A DNA stretch of 64,000 nt. Source: Halomicrobium urmianum (lineage in GTDB: Archaea > Halobacteriota > Halobacteria > Halobacteriales > Haloarculaceae). The stretch covers positions 3,100,001 through 3,164,000 of the forward strand of contig NZ_CP084090.1 of the NCBI RefSeq assembly GCF_020217425.1, in the 5' to 3' direction. This document shows positions 46,870-56,200 of the stretch, in pieces (position 1 is the first letter of the stretch; every line of letters starts with the position of its first letter). The notes under the pieces were generated by a model. That model saw nothing but the letters and a program-made list of their open reading frames with translations. It was not told the origin of the DNA and made no database searches. Both the position numbers and the translations under genes were made by a program.

Positions 46870-47412
46870 ATGGACCTCCCGACGCCCGAGGACCTGCGAG
46901 AGCGCCGGACCGAACTGGGGCTCACGCAGAGCGAACTCGCCGAGCGGGCCGACGTCTCGCAGCCGCTGATCGCCCGCATCGAGGGCGGCGACGTCGATCC
47001 CAGGCTGTCGACGCTGCGGCGCATCGTCGAGGCCCTGGAGGAGGCCGAGGGCGGCATCCTCCGGGCGCGCGACCTCATGAACTCGCCCGTCGTCAGCGTC
47101 GCGCCCGACGATTCCGTCAGCGAGACGAAGACGCTCATGGACGAGAAGGGCTACTCGCAGGTACCGGTCGTCCGCGACGGCACGCCCCAGGGGCTGATCG
47201 GCAACTCCGACATCCGCCAGCGCACCGAGGAGAACGTCGGCGACCTGCCCGTGGCCGACGTGATGCACGAGTCGATCGCCATCGTCGAACCGAACGCGAC
47301 GATCGACGAGATCGACGCCTACCTCAACCACAACGCCGCCGTCCTCGTCGTCGAGAACGGCCAGACGGTCGGCATCATCACCGAGGCGGACATCGCCGCC
47401 CACGTGAGCTGA
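46870..47412 (+). CDS. XRE-family helix-turn-helix regulator with two CBS domains
   Basis: 180 residues. The HTH spans about 5-60 (LRERRTELGLTQSELAERAD, SQPLIARIEGGDVDPRLSTLRRIV). Two CBS motifs follow (LMNSPVVSVAPDDSVSETKTL... GTPQGLIGNSDI and VMHESIAIVEPNATIDEIDAYL... VGIITEADI). HTH-CBS proteins couple DNA binding to adenine-nucleotide or related ligand sensing; the archaeal family is common but poorly studied. ATG at 46870; an in-frame start at 46807 would include the palindrome and is rejected. Confidence 0.9.
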   Translation: MDLPTPEDLRERRTELGLTQSELAERADVSQPLIARIEGGDVDPRLSTLRRIVEALEEAEGGILRARDLMNSPVVSVAPDDSVSETKTLMDEKGYSQVPVVRDGTPQGLIGNSDIRQRTEENVGDLPVADVMHESIAIVEPNATIDEIDAYLNHNAAVLVVENGQTVGIITEADIAAHVS

Positions 47413-47447
47413 GCGCCGTCGCAACGCGAGCTGTTCCCCGCAGGTCG

Positions 47448-47577
47448 CTTCAGTTCCAGCCCGCGGACCGCGACGCACTCCTCGCCCTCCTCGACGCGAC
47501 CGACCACGCGCCCGTCAGTGGCCACCGCCACCGCCTCGGCGTCGGATTCGGACAATGCCGCCACGAACCCGGTCCCC
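47448..47577 (-). pseudogene. Duplicated 3' end of purM (fragment, 43 codons)
   Basis: On the minus strand this reads GTGFVAALSESDAEAVAVAT and onward to VAVRGLEL, matching the last 43 codons of purM with five amino-acid changes and several silent ones. It has no start, and the purM stop is replaced (Lys codon, read-through into unrelated sequence). The register is offset by 296 bp from the intact gene end. It lies directly downstream of purM, in the same orientation, with hairpins in between. Confidence 0.88.
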
Positions 47578-47597
47578 CATCCACCTTTTCCGCTTGT

Positions 47598-47740
47598 GGT
47601 GTCCTCGCGTCGCTTCGCGACGCTGCGGGCACCACTCGCGCAAAACGTGGTCCTCCTGAGCGGAGCGAAGGAGGGCTCGAAAGACGAGCGAAGCGGGTCT
47701 TTCGGTGGCGAAAAAGGCGCTCCTCGCTCCGCTCGGAGCG
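47598..47740 (-). repeat. Hairpin cluster between purM and its duplicated 3' end
   Basis: Four structures. 47598-47635 is copy 2 of the GGTGTCC nested hairpin with inner stem GCGTCGC/GCGACGC. 47652-47674 is CCTCCT-GAGCGGAGCGA-AGGAGG and 47679-47703 is GAAAGAC-GAGCGAAGCGG-GTCTTTC, both with the loop motif on the plus strand. 47718-47740 is a CGCTCC/GGAGCG stem with the loop motif on the minus strand, abutting the purM stop codon. No gene lies here. Confidence 0.7.
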
Positions 47741-48721
47741 TTACTGTAACTCCAGCCCGCGAACCGCGACGCACTCCTCGCCCTCCTCGACGCGACCGAT
47801 AACGCGCCCGTCAGTCGCTTCCGCCACCGCCTCGGCGTCGTCTTCAGGCAACGCAGCCACGAATCCCGTGCCCATGTTGAACGTCCGGTGCATCTCCTCG
47901 TCGTCGACGTCGCCCTCCTCCTGGACGAACTCGAAGACGGGCTGGGCGTCGAAGGGATCCGTGATCTCGTAGCGGTGGGCGCCCATCCGGGTCAGGTTCG
48001 TCCAGCCGCCGCCGGTGACGTGGGCCGCAGCGTGTGTCTCGTGCTCGCGGAGCGGTCCGAGGACGTCGCTGTAGATGCGCGTCGGCGTCAGGAGCTCCTC
48101 GGCGATGGTCTCGTCCTCGTCGTGCGGGAAGGGATCCGCGTACTCGTGGTCGCGGGTGACCGCCTCCCGCGCGAGCGTCAGCCCGTTGGAGTGGATGCCG
48201 GAGGAGGGCCAGCCGACGATTGCGTCGCCGGGCTCGGCCTCGCCGGGGAAGACGCCGTCCTTCGGCGCCAGGCCGGCGCAGGTGCCGGCGATGTCCAGGC
48301 CCTTGATGACGTCGGGCATGACGGCCGTCTCGCCGCCGACCAGCGCGACGCCGGCGCGCTCGGCCCCCTCGCGGAGCCCCTCGCCGATCTGTTCGCTGGT
48401 CTCCTCGCTTGGCGCCTCGACGGCGAGGTAGTCGACGAAGGCGACGGGCTCGACGCCGGTCGCGATCAGGTCGTTGGCGTTCATCGCGATGCAGTCGATG
48501 CCGACGGTCGAGTAGTCGTCGACGGCCTCGGCGACGAGCAGCTTCGTCCCGACGCCGTCCGTCGCCAGCGCGAGGTACTGGTCGCCGATGTCGACCAGTC
48601 CCGCGTAGTCGCCCTCGAACTCGCCCGCGGCGCCGATCAGCGCCGCCGTGGCGGCCTCGCTGGCGTCGATGTCGACGCCCGCCTCGGCGTAGGTCAGTCC
48701 GTCGTCGTCCTCGTCGGTCAT
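47741..48721 (-). CDS. purM: Phosphoribosylformylglycinamidine cyclo-ligase
   Basis: 326 residues. AIR synthetase motifs: YAEAGVDIDASEAA at the N-terminus, LATDGVGTKLLVAEAV, CIAMNANDLIATGVEPVAFVDYLA, LVGGETAVMPD, and the C-terminal THAAAHVTGGGWTNLTRM and NMGTGFVAAL. It closes FGAM to aminoimidazole ribotide in purine synthesis. ATG at 48721 is nine codons inside a longer frame. Its last 43 codons are duplicated downstream. Confidence 0.95.
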   Translation of the reverse strand: MTDEDDDGLTYAEAGVDIDASEAATAALIGAAGEFEGDYAGLVDIGDQYLALATDGVGTKLLVAEAVDDYSTVGIDCIAMNANDLIATGVEPVAFVDYLAVEAPSEETSEQIGEGLREGAERAGVALVGGETAVMPDVIKGLDIAGTCAGLAPKDGVFPGEAEPGDAIVGWPSSGIHSNGLTLAREAVTRDHEYADPFPHDEDETIAEELLTPTRIYSDVLGPLREHETHAAAHVTGGGWTNLTRMGAHRYEITDPFDAQPVFEFVQEEGDVDDEEMHRTFNMGTGFVAALPEDDAEAVAEATDGRVIGRVEEGEECVAVRGLELQ

Positions 48722-48781
48722 GTCTGAGCGGGCGCGTGCGGCGGGCAAAAGCCCACCGTTTAGCCGGCGGCGGACGACCGC

Positions 48782-49411
48782 TCAGAGGCCGAAGATGACC
48801 AGCAGCGCGAGCCCGATCGACGGGATCGCGACGGCGGCGTAGACGACCTTGCTCCAGGCGAGCACCTTCCTCCCGTCGAGGGGGCCGAAGGGGATCATGT
48901 TGAACCCGGCCAGCAGGAGGTTGAGCCACAGGCCGAGGTTGCCGACCCTCCCGAGGAGGTCGGCGTCGGACGCCGCCCCCGCCAGAAGCACGCCGAAGAA
49001 GACCGCCGCGAGTGCGAGGTTCGTCACGGGCCCGGCCACGGAGATGAGACCGTTCTCCCGGGCGGTGATCCGGCCGCGGTGGTAGACGGCGCCCGGCGCG
49101 GCGAACAGGAAGCCGGCAAGCCCGCCGACGACGGCCAGGAACAGCATGTTGTAGTCGGCGCGGAACTCGGCGACCTGGCCGAACCTGATCGCTACGACCT
49201 TGTGCGCCAGCTCGTGCAGGAGAAAGCCCACGCCGGCCGTCAGCAGACTGAGCAGGAACGTCTCGCCAATCCCGGCGAGGTCGAGGGCGCCCGGCGCTCC
49301 AGAGAGGGCGCGGACGAGGCTTCGGTCGATGAAGACGGCGAACGCGAACCCCAGCGCGAGCCACGCGATCGCGAGGTCCCGCAGCTCCCGGTCGCTGAAC
49401 TGCACGTTCAC
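48782..49411 (-). CDS. Site-2-protease-like peptidase M50 family membrane protein
   Basis: 209 residues, about six helices. The zinc motif HELAHK (near residue 66) lies in a membrane helix, and the third ligand region is NMIPFGPLDGRKVLAW near 170-185, with Asp in the LDG motif. The ENGLISVAGPVTNLAL segment near 117 matches the family. It is a regulated intramembrane protease candidate. Its ATG overlaps the TraB-family stop by four bases, so the two are coupled. Confidence 0.9.
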   Translation of the reverse strand: MNVQFSDRELRDLAIAWLALGFAFAVFIDRSLVRALSGAPGALDLAGIGETFLLSLLTAGVGFLLHELAHKVVAIRFGQVAEFRADYNMLFLAVVGGLAGFLFAAPGAVYHRGRITARENGLISVAGPVTNLALAAVFFGVLLAGAASDADLLGRVGNLGLWLNLLLAGFNMIPFGPLDGRKVLAWSKVVYAAVAIPSIGLALLVIFGL

Positions 49412-50967
49412 GTCAGGACCCCCCAGAGCAACTCCGCGCTGTTGCGGGCGCCTTGGAGCATCAGGCGCGTGATGCCCTCGATGCCGCCCACGTCGGCGGC
49501 CAGTGAGGGCAACACGATGGCGGCGAACAGCGCGCTGGCGATCATGCTGGCGACGTTCGTCATGGCTACTACGAGCATCAGCCGGAACAGCGGGACCTCG
49601 CGCATGCGGGCGACGAGGTCGGCGAGGGGCGACTCCTCGTCCTCGAGGATCCTGTTGAGCGTCGCGATGTCGCCGACGTTCACGTCGAGGTAGCGCAGCT
49701 CGACGTAGCCGGCGAACCAGCCGGGCGCCAGCAGCGGGTTGACGCTGGTCAGCCAGGCGACCGCGCCGCCGACGCCGGCGCTGGTCCAGTGGCCTCCGGC
49801 GACCTTGGCGAAGGCGAACGCGAAGACGCCGTTGACGAGGAACCAGGCGCCGAAGACCCGGATCAGCAGGCCGCTGGAGGCCCCGGGGACGCCCGTCGCG
49901 ACCGCCATCGCGAGCAGCAGGAAGAAGGCCAGAAAGCCGAGCGTGATGGCGTACCCGAAGAGCTTGTACAGCGAGAAGCGACCGCCGGTCTCCTTGCCGA
50001 CGAGCGACTCCTTGGGCGGGAGCCGCTCGGGGTGGGCGAGGTACTCCTCGATTCCCTCGCGGTGACCGGCACCGACGATGGCCACGACCTCGTGGCCGGC
50101 CTCCCGGAGGGAGACGAGTTCGTGGGCGATGTAGGCGTCGCGCTCGTCGATCAGGGCCTCGGCCCCGCCCGGGGAGAAGCGCCGGAACTCCTCCATCATC
50201 GCCGTGACCACGTCCGCGTCGGTCAGGTCCGACATGTCGAGTTCCTCTTCCTCCTCCTCGGGCGCGTAACGACGGATCAGCACGGCCAGGGGGACGGCGA
50301 ACAGGAGCGTCAGCGCGCCGACGAGCAGCGCCCCGTCCGCGACTGCGACGCCGAGACCGCCGAGCGCCCCGCTACCGGGGAGGGCGCCGCTCGACCACGC
50401 GCCCGGCGAGAGCAGGACGGGCCCGGCGAAGGCCTCGATCATCATGCCAGCGACGGCCGAGAAGCCCAGGCTCAGGCCCGTCGCGACGGCCAGCGGATCG
50501 CCGAGGCCGGCGAAGAGGCTCAGGAACATGGTGAACTTCTCCCTGAGGCTCAGCCGCGCCCAGAACCGCTGGATGGTCATCTGGATGTCGCGGTCGACGA
50601 GCGCGACGCCCAGGCCCAGTTCCTCGGCCGTCTCGACGGCTGCCAGCATGTCCGCGCCGGGCGACACGTCGAACTGCTCGCCGAGCCTGGTCTGGACGTA
50701 CGAGAGCATCCAGTAAGCCAGGAACTGGAAGACGGTGTTCCCGCGAAGCAGGTCGCCCGCGTCGAGGTCCTCCGGCGTCTCCCCCTTCATCTGCCGGTAC
50801 CGTCCCTCGTCGAGCTCCACGGCGACCACGTCCGGGCGGCGCTGTTCGATGGTCCGTTCGACTTCCTCGACGCTGTCCTCCGAGACGTGTGCGGTGCCGA
50901 CGACCGTGACGCTGCCCCCGCCCTCGCCGTCGGGAGGAGCGTCGGTCGACTCGACGCGGTCGGTCAT
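49408..50967 (-). CDS. TraB/PrgY family membrane protein
   Basis: 519 residues from the ATG at 50967. The conserved N-terminal domain starts VTVVGTAHVSEDSVEEVERTI with VVAVELDEGRYRQM and continues to EELGLGVALVDRDIQMTIQR; the other family motif is VVAIVGAGHREGIEEYL near 300. Seven or so helices lie between and after (near 165-250 and 345-510). TraB/PrgY proteins are related to metalloproteases of the EreA/TIKI fold, with GxxH and Glu residues conserved. PrgY limits peptide pheromone activity in enterococci; the archaeal role is not known. The gene precedes an M50 protease with a 4-bp overlap. Confidence 0.88.
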   Translation of the reverse strand: MTDRVESTDAPPDGEGGGSVTVVGTAHVSEDSVEEVERTIEQRRPDVVAVELDEGRYRQMKGETPEDLDAGDLLRGNTVFQFLAYWMLSYVQTRLGEQFDVSPGADMLAAVETAEELGLGVALVDRDIQMTIQRFWARLSLREKFTMFLSLFAGLGDPLAVATGLSLGFSAVAGMMIEAFAGPVLLSPGAWSSGALPGSGALGGLGVAVADGALLVGALTLLFAVPLAVLIRRYAPEEEEEELDMSDLTDADVVTAMMEEFRRFSPGGAEALIDERDAYIAHELVSLREAGHEVVAIVGAGHREGIEEYLAHPERLPPKESLVGKETGGRFSLYKLFGYAITLGFLAFFLLLAMAVATGVPGASSGLLIRVFGAWFLVNGVFAFAFAKVAGGHWTSAGVGGAVAWLTSVNPLLAPGWFAGYVELRYLDVNVGDIATLNRILEDEESPLADLVARMREVPLFRLMLVVAMTNVASMIASALFAAIVLPSLAADVGGIEGITRLMLQGARNSAELLWGVLT

Positions 50968-51124
50968 CACCCTCGCTTCACGGCGGTGGTTGTTATGCGT
51001 ATCGTCATAGCATGCTAACGTGTTACATTCATACGATACGCTCCGAGCGGCGTCGCCCCCACCCCGTTCTCGCTCGCACCGTCGCTTCACCGGGTCGAAC
51101 GCCGGAATCCGGCGATACGTGCAC

Positions 51125-51138
51125 TTACCTTCGGGTAA
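51125..51138. promoter_or_regulatory. TTACC-N4-GGTAA palindrome upstream of the PadR gene
   Basis: TTACC-TTCG-GGTAA, a perfect 5-4-5 inverted repeat about 60 bp before the PadR-family start. It resembles the XRE-CBS site at 46848 but with one more spacer base. Confidence 0.5.
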
Positions 51139-51199
51139 CCTTCTTTCAAAAATCTCAGAAAAACTGATATGTACGTAGACGAACCATCCGATGGGATCA

Positions 51200-51475
51200 A
51201 TGCACGACCTGACTGGCTTCCAGCGGGACCTGCTGTACGTCATCGCGGGGCTGGACGAACCCCACGGGCTGGCGATCAAGGAGGAGCTGGAGAAGTACTA
51301 CGAGAGCGAAGTGAACCACGGCCGGCTGTATCCGAACCTCGACACGCTCGTCGACAAGGGGATGGTGGAGAAGGGACAGCGCGACCGCCGGACGAACGTC
51401 TACACCCTGACCCGCCGCGGCGAGCGCGAACTGAACGCCCGGCAGGACTGGGAAAAGCAGTACGTCACGGCCTGA
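51200..51475 (+). CDS. PadR-family transcriptional regulator
   Basis: 91 residues: DLTGFQRDLLYVIAGLDEPHGLAIKEELEKYY, then GRLYPNLDTLVDKGMVEKG and YTLTRRGERELNARQDWE. This is the short PadR winged helix without the second dimerisation domain, a form widespread in haloarchaea. The start MHDLTGF at 51200 is preferred to an ATG three codons upstream by family resemblance. A TTACC/GGTAA palindrome lies upstream. Confidence 0.9.
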   Translation: MHDLTGFQRDLLYVIAGLDEPHGLAIKEELEKYYESEVNHGRLYPNLDTLVDKGMVEKGQRDRRTNVYTLTRRGERELNARQDWEKQYVTA

Positions 51476-51593
51476 GACAGCGTCGTTCCGGCCGCGTCAG
51501 CCTCCTGGGGTGGGGACGCGCTCGAACGATAGACCGCTGACACTCCGGGACCGTCCCGGTACACTCATTTCCCGTCCACGGCTAGGCGCGCCC

Positions 51594-52046
51594 ATGCCGA
51601 CCGTGTTGGAGACGCGTCTCGAGAACCGCTGGATGGTCCAGCCCAACCACGCCAACCACCTGGGGACGACTCACGGGGGGAACGTCCTCAAGTGGATGGA
51701 CGAGCTGGGAGCGCTGTCCGCGATGCGCTTCGCCGGCGAGCAGTGCGTCACGGCGCGGATGGATCAGGTCAACTTCAAGCGGCCGATTCCGGTCGGGGAC
51801 ACGGCCGTCGTCGAGGCGTACGTCTACGACGCCGGGGAGTCCAGCGTCCGCGTCCGGCTGGTCGCCTACCGCGAGGACCCCGAGACCGGGGAGCGCGAGC
51901 GCACGACCGAGTCCCACTCCGTCTACGTCGCCGTCGACGAGAACCTCTCGCCGACCGCCGTCCCCGACCTGACCGTCGACTCCGAGCGCGGCGGTGAGCT
52001 CCGTGAGGCCGCGCTCTCGGACGCGAAGGCCGACGTCGAGCTCTGA
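51594..52046 (+). CDS. Acyl-CoA thioesterase (hotdog fold, BFIT/BACH type)
   Basis: 150 residues. Hotdog-fold block MVQPNHANHLGTTHGGNVLKWMDELGALSAMRFA with the Asn/Asp catalytic residues, then VTARMDQVNFKRPIPVGDTAVVEAYV and the Ser/Val strand pair VRVRLVAYRE. It hydrolyses acyl-CoA to free acid and CoA. The ATG at 51594 starts MPTVLETRLENRW. It is a single plus-strand gene. Confidence 0.9.
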   Translation: MPTVLETRLENRWMVQPNHANHLGTTHGGNVLKWMDELGALSAMRFAGEQCVTARMDQVNFKRPIPVGDTAVVEAYVYDAGESSVRVRLVAYREDPETGERERTTESHSVYVAVDENLSPTAVPDLTVDSERGGELREAALSDAKADVEL

Positions 52047-52112
52047 CTCGACCGCGCTCCGATCCCCATCGAGAGGCCCGACGCTTATCGCCGTCCGCCG
52101 CCAATCGTCCCT

Positions 52113-52544
52113 ATGACACTCGACGTAGAGACGCCGGACCCGCCGGAACTGGACCCCGACGGCGACGACGCGGGCGACTACCGGCGCGAGGAACTGTCCG
52201 ACTCCCTCCGCGATGGCGCCTGGGACCGGGCGTTCGACGACTGGCGCGACCGCACCGACCTCGACGCGGCGGCGTTCGGCGTCGTCGCGGACCTGGACAT
52301 GATCGACGGGTTCGACTTCTTCTGGGACGAGTTCGTCGGCCGCGTCGGTTTCCACGCGCCGGGCCTGCCCGAGGACTGGCGCGAGCGCGACCTCCACCCG
52401 GACCTGAACTCGTGGGAGACCGCCTCGACGATCAACGCGGACATGGCCGATCTCGGCCGGACCGTCGCAGACCTGCTCACCGAGGAGTACGTCGACTGGG
52501 AGGGCGACGACGCCGTCGGCGAGGACCTCCCCGACTTCGAGTGA
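52113..52544 (+). CDS. Conserved-looking acidic protein, unknown function
   Basis: 143 residues, extremely acidic. Distinctive aromatic segments: DGAWDRAFDDWRDRTDL, DMIDGFDFFWDEFVGRVGFH, LPEDWRERDLHPDLNSWETASTINADM and a C-terminal EEYVDWEGDDAVGEDLPDFE. Regular Trp spacing points to a folded helical domain. I do not recognise the family. An ATG at 52113 follows the thioesterase stop by 66 bp, and codon usage is normal for the genome. Confidence 0.7.
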   Translation: MTLDVETPDPPELDPDGDDAGDYRREELSDSLRDGAWDRAFDDWRDRTDLDAAAFGVVADLDMIDGFDFFWDEFVGRVGFHAPGLPEDWRERDLHPDLNSWETASTINADMADLGRTVADLLTEEYVDWEGDDAVGEDLPDFE

Positions 52545-52651
52545 TCGCTCCCCGCCGGCGCCCGCGGCCGCACCGCGTCGCCAGTCGGCGGCCCGCTCGC
52601 GGCGCCGCCGGGACCGGCACGCTGATTACTCGGGGGTCCCTTCGGCCGCAC

Positions 52652-52831
52652 ATGACGGACGTCGTTCCCCCCGGAGAGCGCATCTGCGAGCGGTGTGGTA
52701 GACACGACGAGTGGGACGATGACCGCGGCGCGTGGACCATCGTCACCGATGACGGCGAGCGGCAGTCAGGTGATCCCTTCTGCCTCCACGAGTGGGACAT
52801 CAACGGCAACTACAGTCCCCTCGCCGAGTGA
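52652..52831 (+). CDS. HEWD-family small protein
   Basis: 59 residues with one zinc-type Cys pair (RICERCGRHDEW) and the family-naming CLHEWDINGNYSP motif, with a third Cys just before it. A Cys-X2-Cys pair plus Cys-X-His could hold one zinc. It belongs to the class of very small zinc proteins common in haloarchaea, most of unknown function. ATG at 52652. Confidence 0.75.
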   Translation: MTDVVPPGERICERCGRHDEWDDDRGAWTIVTDDGERQSGDPFCLHEWDINGNYSPLAE

Positions 52832-52877
52832 CGAGTCAGAAGGAACACACTTGTGGCTGGTTGGAGTGTGTCCGCGC

Positions 52878-53036
52878 ATGCCACGGTGCAAGCTGTGCGG
52901 GGCGACCCTTCCCGGCGCACGCTCGCGGACCCGCTGCTCGTGCGGCTGGCGACTCGACGACCGCTGTCACGAGGCCCACGGCGACTGGTGTCCCGACGGC
53001 GGACGGGACGCCTGGATCGGCGCCGTCGAGTTCTGA
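52878..53036 (+). CDS. Small zinc-finger protein (52 aa)
   Basis: 52 residues with up to six Cys: CKLCG (residues 4-7), TRCSCGWRLDDRC and DWC, plus two His (CHEAHGD). Two zinc sites are feasible, of the CPxCG-related type described among haloarchaeal microproteins. It starts 46 bp after the HEWD gene, on the same strand. The following 212 bp (53037-53248) hold no gene I can support. Confidence 0.65.
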   Translation: MPRCKLCGATLPGARSRTRCSCGWRLDDRCHEAHGDWCPDGGRDAWIGAVEF

Positions 53037-53248
53037 CGGCATAGCTGCGACTTTGCGCTGCGTGGCGCTCGGTGACCCGGACCGATCGCGCGCCGGCGAC
53101 GTTCTTTCACGACCGTCTCGATACCCGCGTGCCGAGGGCGGGCGGGAGAACTAGCGGGCGGTAGACAGCGAGCGGAACGGAGAGAGCGACGGGACGAGAC
53201 AGCGGAATCGAAGAAGACAGCTGACTGCGCCTGCGCGCCTCGGGACTG

Positions 53249-56200
53249 CTACCGCCGGGGCGCCGCGGCGACGCCGATGCTGCTGGCCGTCTCCGTCGTC
53301 GCGTTTCCGCCGCCGGTCGTCCCGTCGGTCTCGTTCGCGGCGCCGTCGTCGGTCAGGGCCCCGCCGCTCTCGGTCTCGTTACCGACGGTGGCGTTGCCGT
53401 CCGTCGCGTTGCCGCCGGACTCCTGCTGCTGGATCGTGCTGCTCTCCATCTCGACGGTGACGGCCGATTCGTTCTCGCCGATGACCTGTCCCTCGGTCAC
53501 GTCCGCGGTGCCGAACCAGATCTGCGGGGTGGCGTTCTGGCCGGCGGTGCTGGCGCTGAACTGGTAGCTGGAGTTGGCTCGGACGCTCACGTTCGTGTAC
53601 CCCTCCTCGGGGCCGTACTCGCCGTAGCCCGTGGTCGAGTACGGGAGCGTCATCTCGAAGTTGCCCTGGTCGTCGGTCTGGGTCCGCTGGGTGTACGTGA
53701 ACGTCTCGTTGGCCGCGGGGTTCTCCATCTCGACGCGGGCCGTGACGGTCGCGTTCTCGGGGCCGGTGCCCTCGACTGTGGCGCCGGGCACGCGCTCGAA
53801 GAACTTCACCCACTGCGGATCGGTGTTCGTCAGCGCGTTCTCGGTCCCCTCCGTCAGGCAGGCCTTCTGCCCGTTGCCGAGGCCGACGGAGACGTCGCTC
53901 GGACACTGGCTCCCGTTGGCGGCGCCTGTCGTCTGGAGTCCGAGACCGTAGGCCTCGTAGAGCTTGCCGACGTTGTACTCGCGGCTCTCCGTGGCCGACT
54001 GCTCGCTCGCGCCGACCATGCGGTAGTGCTCCAAGGCGGGGACGCGTTCGCTGGGGATGCCGCCGATGCCGCCGATCGCGGCCGTGCCGTCCTCCTGGAC
54101 GTACTGGCGGGCCTCCTGCATGCTGTCGAACGAGCGGACCGTCTGTCCGTTCTCGGGTGCGACGCGTACCGACTGTCCCCGGGCGTTCTCTGAGACGTCC
54201 CAGTCGACGACGACCGGCTGGGGCCGGGCGGCGCTCCCGTGGAACTTGTAGAGCCGCACCATCTGCGTCTCGTAGTAGGCCTGCCGGTGCTGGATGAAGA
54301 AGCCGTTACCGCCCTGCAGCGGGAAGGAAATCTGCCGCGTGTAGGGCCCCGGCCGCTCCTCGGTCACGTTGTAGAACGCCGGCGGGGCGCCGAACTTCCC
54401 GCCGTAGCTGGTTCCGACCATCTGCCAGTCGACGGCGACGTAGCGGGTCTTCGCGTCGTCCTCGTCGATCTGCTCGAGGACGTCGTTGGCCTGCGTCTCG
54501 TTGGGCGCCAGCAGGTAGTTGGCCGCCATCGTCGCGCCCTGCTGGAACGGGTTGGCGTTGGGAATCGCCTTACCCTGCGTCGTTATCCAGTGGCCGTAGT
54601 CCCACCAAGACATGACGCCGTACTGCCCCGACTCGTAGTCGAAGTCGTCGGTGACGTCGTAGGTCCCGTAGTAGTCCAGTTCGTTGTTCGCGCCGCCGAA
54701 CTGCCCCTCGGCGGGCGTGCTCTCGTTGAACCAGCCCAGCCCGTCGGACCAGCCCTCGATGTCCTCTCCCGGCCTGTCGTAGCCGGCGATGCTCGTCGCG
54801 GGATTGACGGCGGCCATCGGAGCGAACACGACCAGCAGCGTCGCGACCACGGTGATCGCCTGATAGGTCTTGATACCGTCCTCGCGGACGTCAGCGGCGA
54901 TCCACCGGAAGATACCCGCGACGACGTAGCCCGTCATCACGGCGACCGGAACGGTGAGGTAGTACTCGAACCGGCCCTGCGTGAACGTCGCGGCCGTGAT
55001 GAAGGCCAGCCAGACGACCAGCAGGAACTCCTGGGCCGAGACGCGGCCGGTCACCTCGCGGACGAGGACGGCGACCGCACCGACCATCGCGACGAAGAAC
55101 GTGAACCCGTAGAACGGGAACACGGCGCTGAATTCGAGGGGCTGGACCTCGCCGACTGTCAGGGCCGATCCCGACGCGCCGAACCCGACCACGCGCTCGA
55201 CGTTGTTCGCGATGTAGCCGAAGACGTCCGGGAGGAGCACGGCGACCAGGCCGGCGCCGACGATCAGGATGCCGCCAACGGTGGCGGGGTACAGCAGCCG
55301 CCCGGCGTCCCGGCGCTCGAACTCCCGGGCGAGCCAGGCCATGAAGACGCAGCCCGCGGCCACGCCGTAGGACAGCAGCGGATGCAGCAGCGAGAAGTCG
55401 GTCGCGGTGATCTGGAGGGTCTGGAAGGCCGGCAGGATCAGCGTCCCGGCGGTGGCCATCGTGATGGCGCCCGCGATGGCGGTGTGCTCCGGACTCTCGC
55501 CGCGGAGGAACTCGATCGTGAGCTGGAGCAGGAAGTACACCCCCAGGATACCGAGCAGGAGGACGCCCGGCGGCCACGTCCAGAGGTACAGCACGACGGC
55601 GAACCCCGCGAGGAGGCTCCAGCCGACCGTCTCCCGGAGCGGGGTGAACTCCCGGTCGCGGAACTGCTCGTAGACGGGCTTGTCGCGCTGCGCGACGGTT
55701 ACGGCGACCATCACGCCCAGAATGCCCAGTGCCTGAAACAGCGCCTCGGCGACGTGGTGGTCGGTGAACCCGACCATGCTACGCTGGAGGAACCGGCCAG
55801 CCGCCAGCGCGACGACGGCGAGGGTCACCACGCCCCCGGCGCGACCGCCGACGCGCTTGCCGATGACGTACGCGACGACGGCGACTGCGAGGGCGAACAC
55901 CGGCGGCGTGAACAGCATCACCATCTTGATCGTCTCGGTGGAGGGGGACCCGAGACCGACGACGAGCGCCGCCGTCGCCATGATCTGGTCGTACAGCGTC
56001 CCGAACTGACCCGACGAGGTCCCGTTAGGGAAGTACGTCCACGGATCGAACGGCATCGTCGTCGGCCAGTTCTGCACCGTGTAGACGGTCGTGCGGTAGT
56101 GGTACCACGGGTCGTTCCCGCTGAACAGGATCTCCCCGTCTACCACGAAGTTGTCCCAGGGACGGACGCGATTCCACAGCATGAACCCGAGCAGGAGAGC

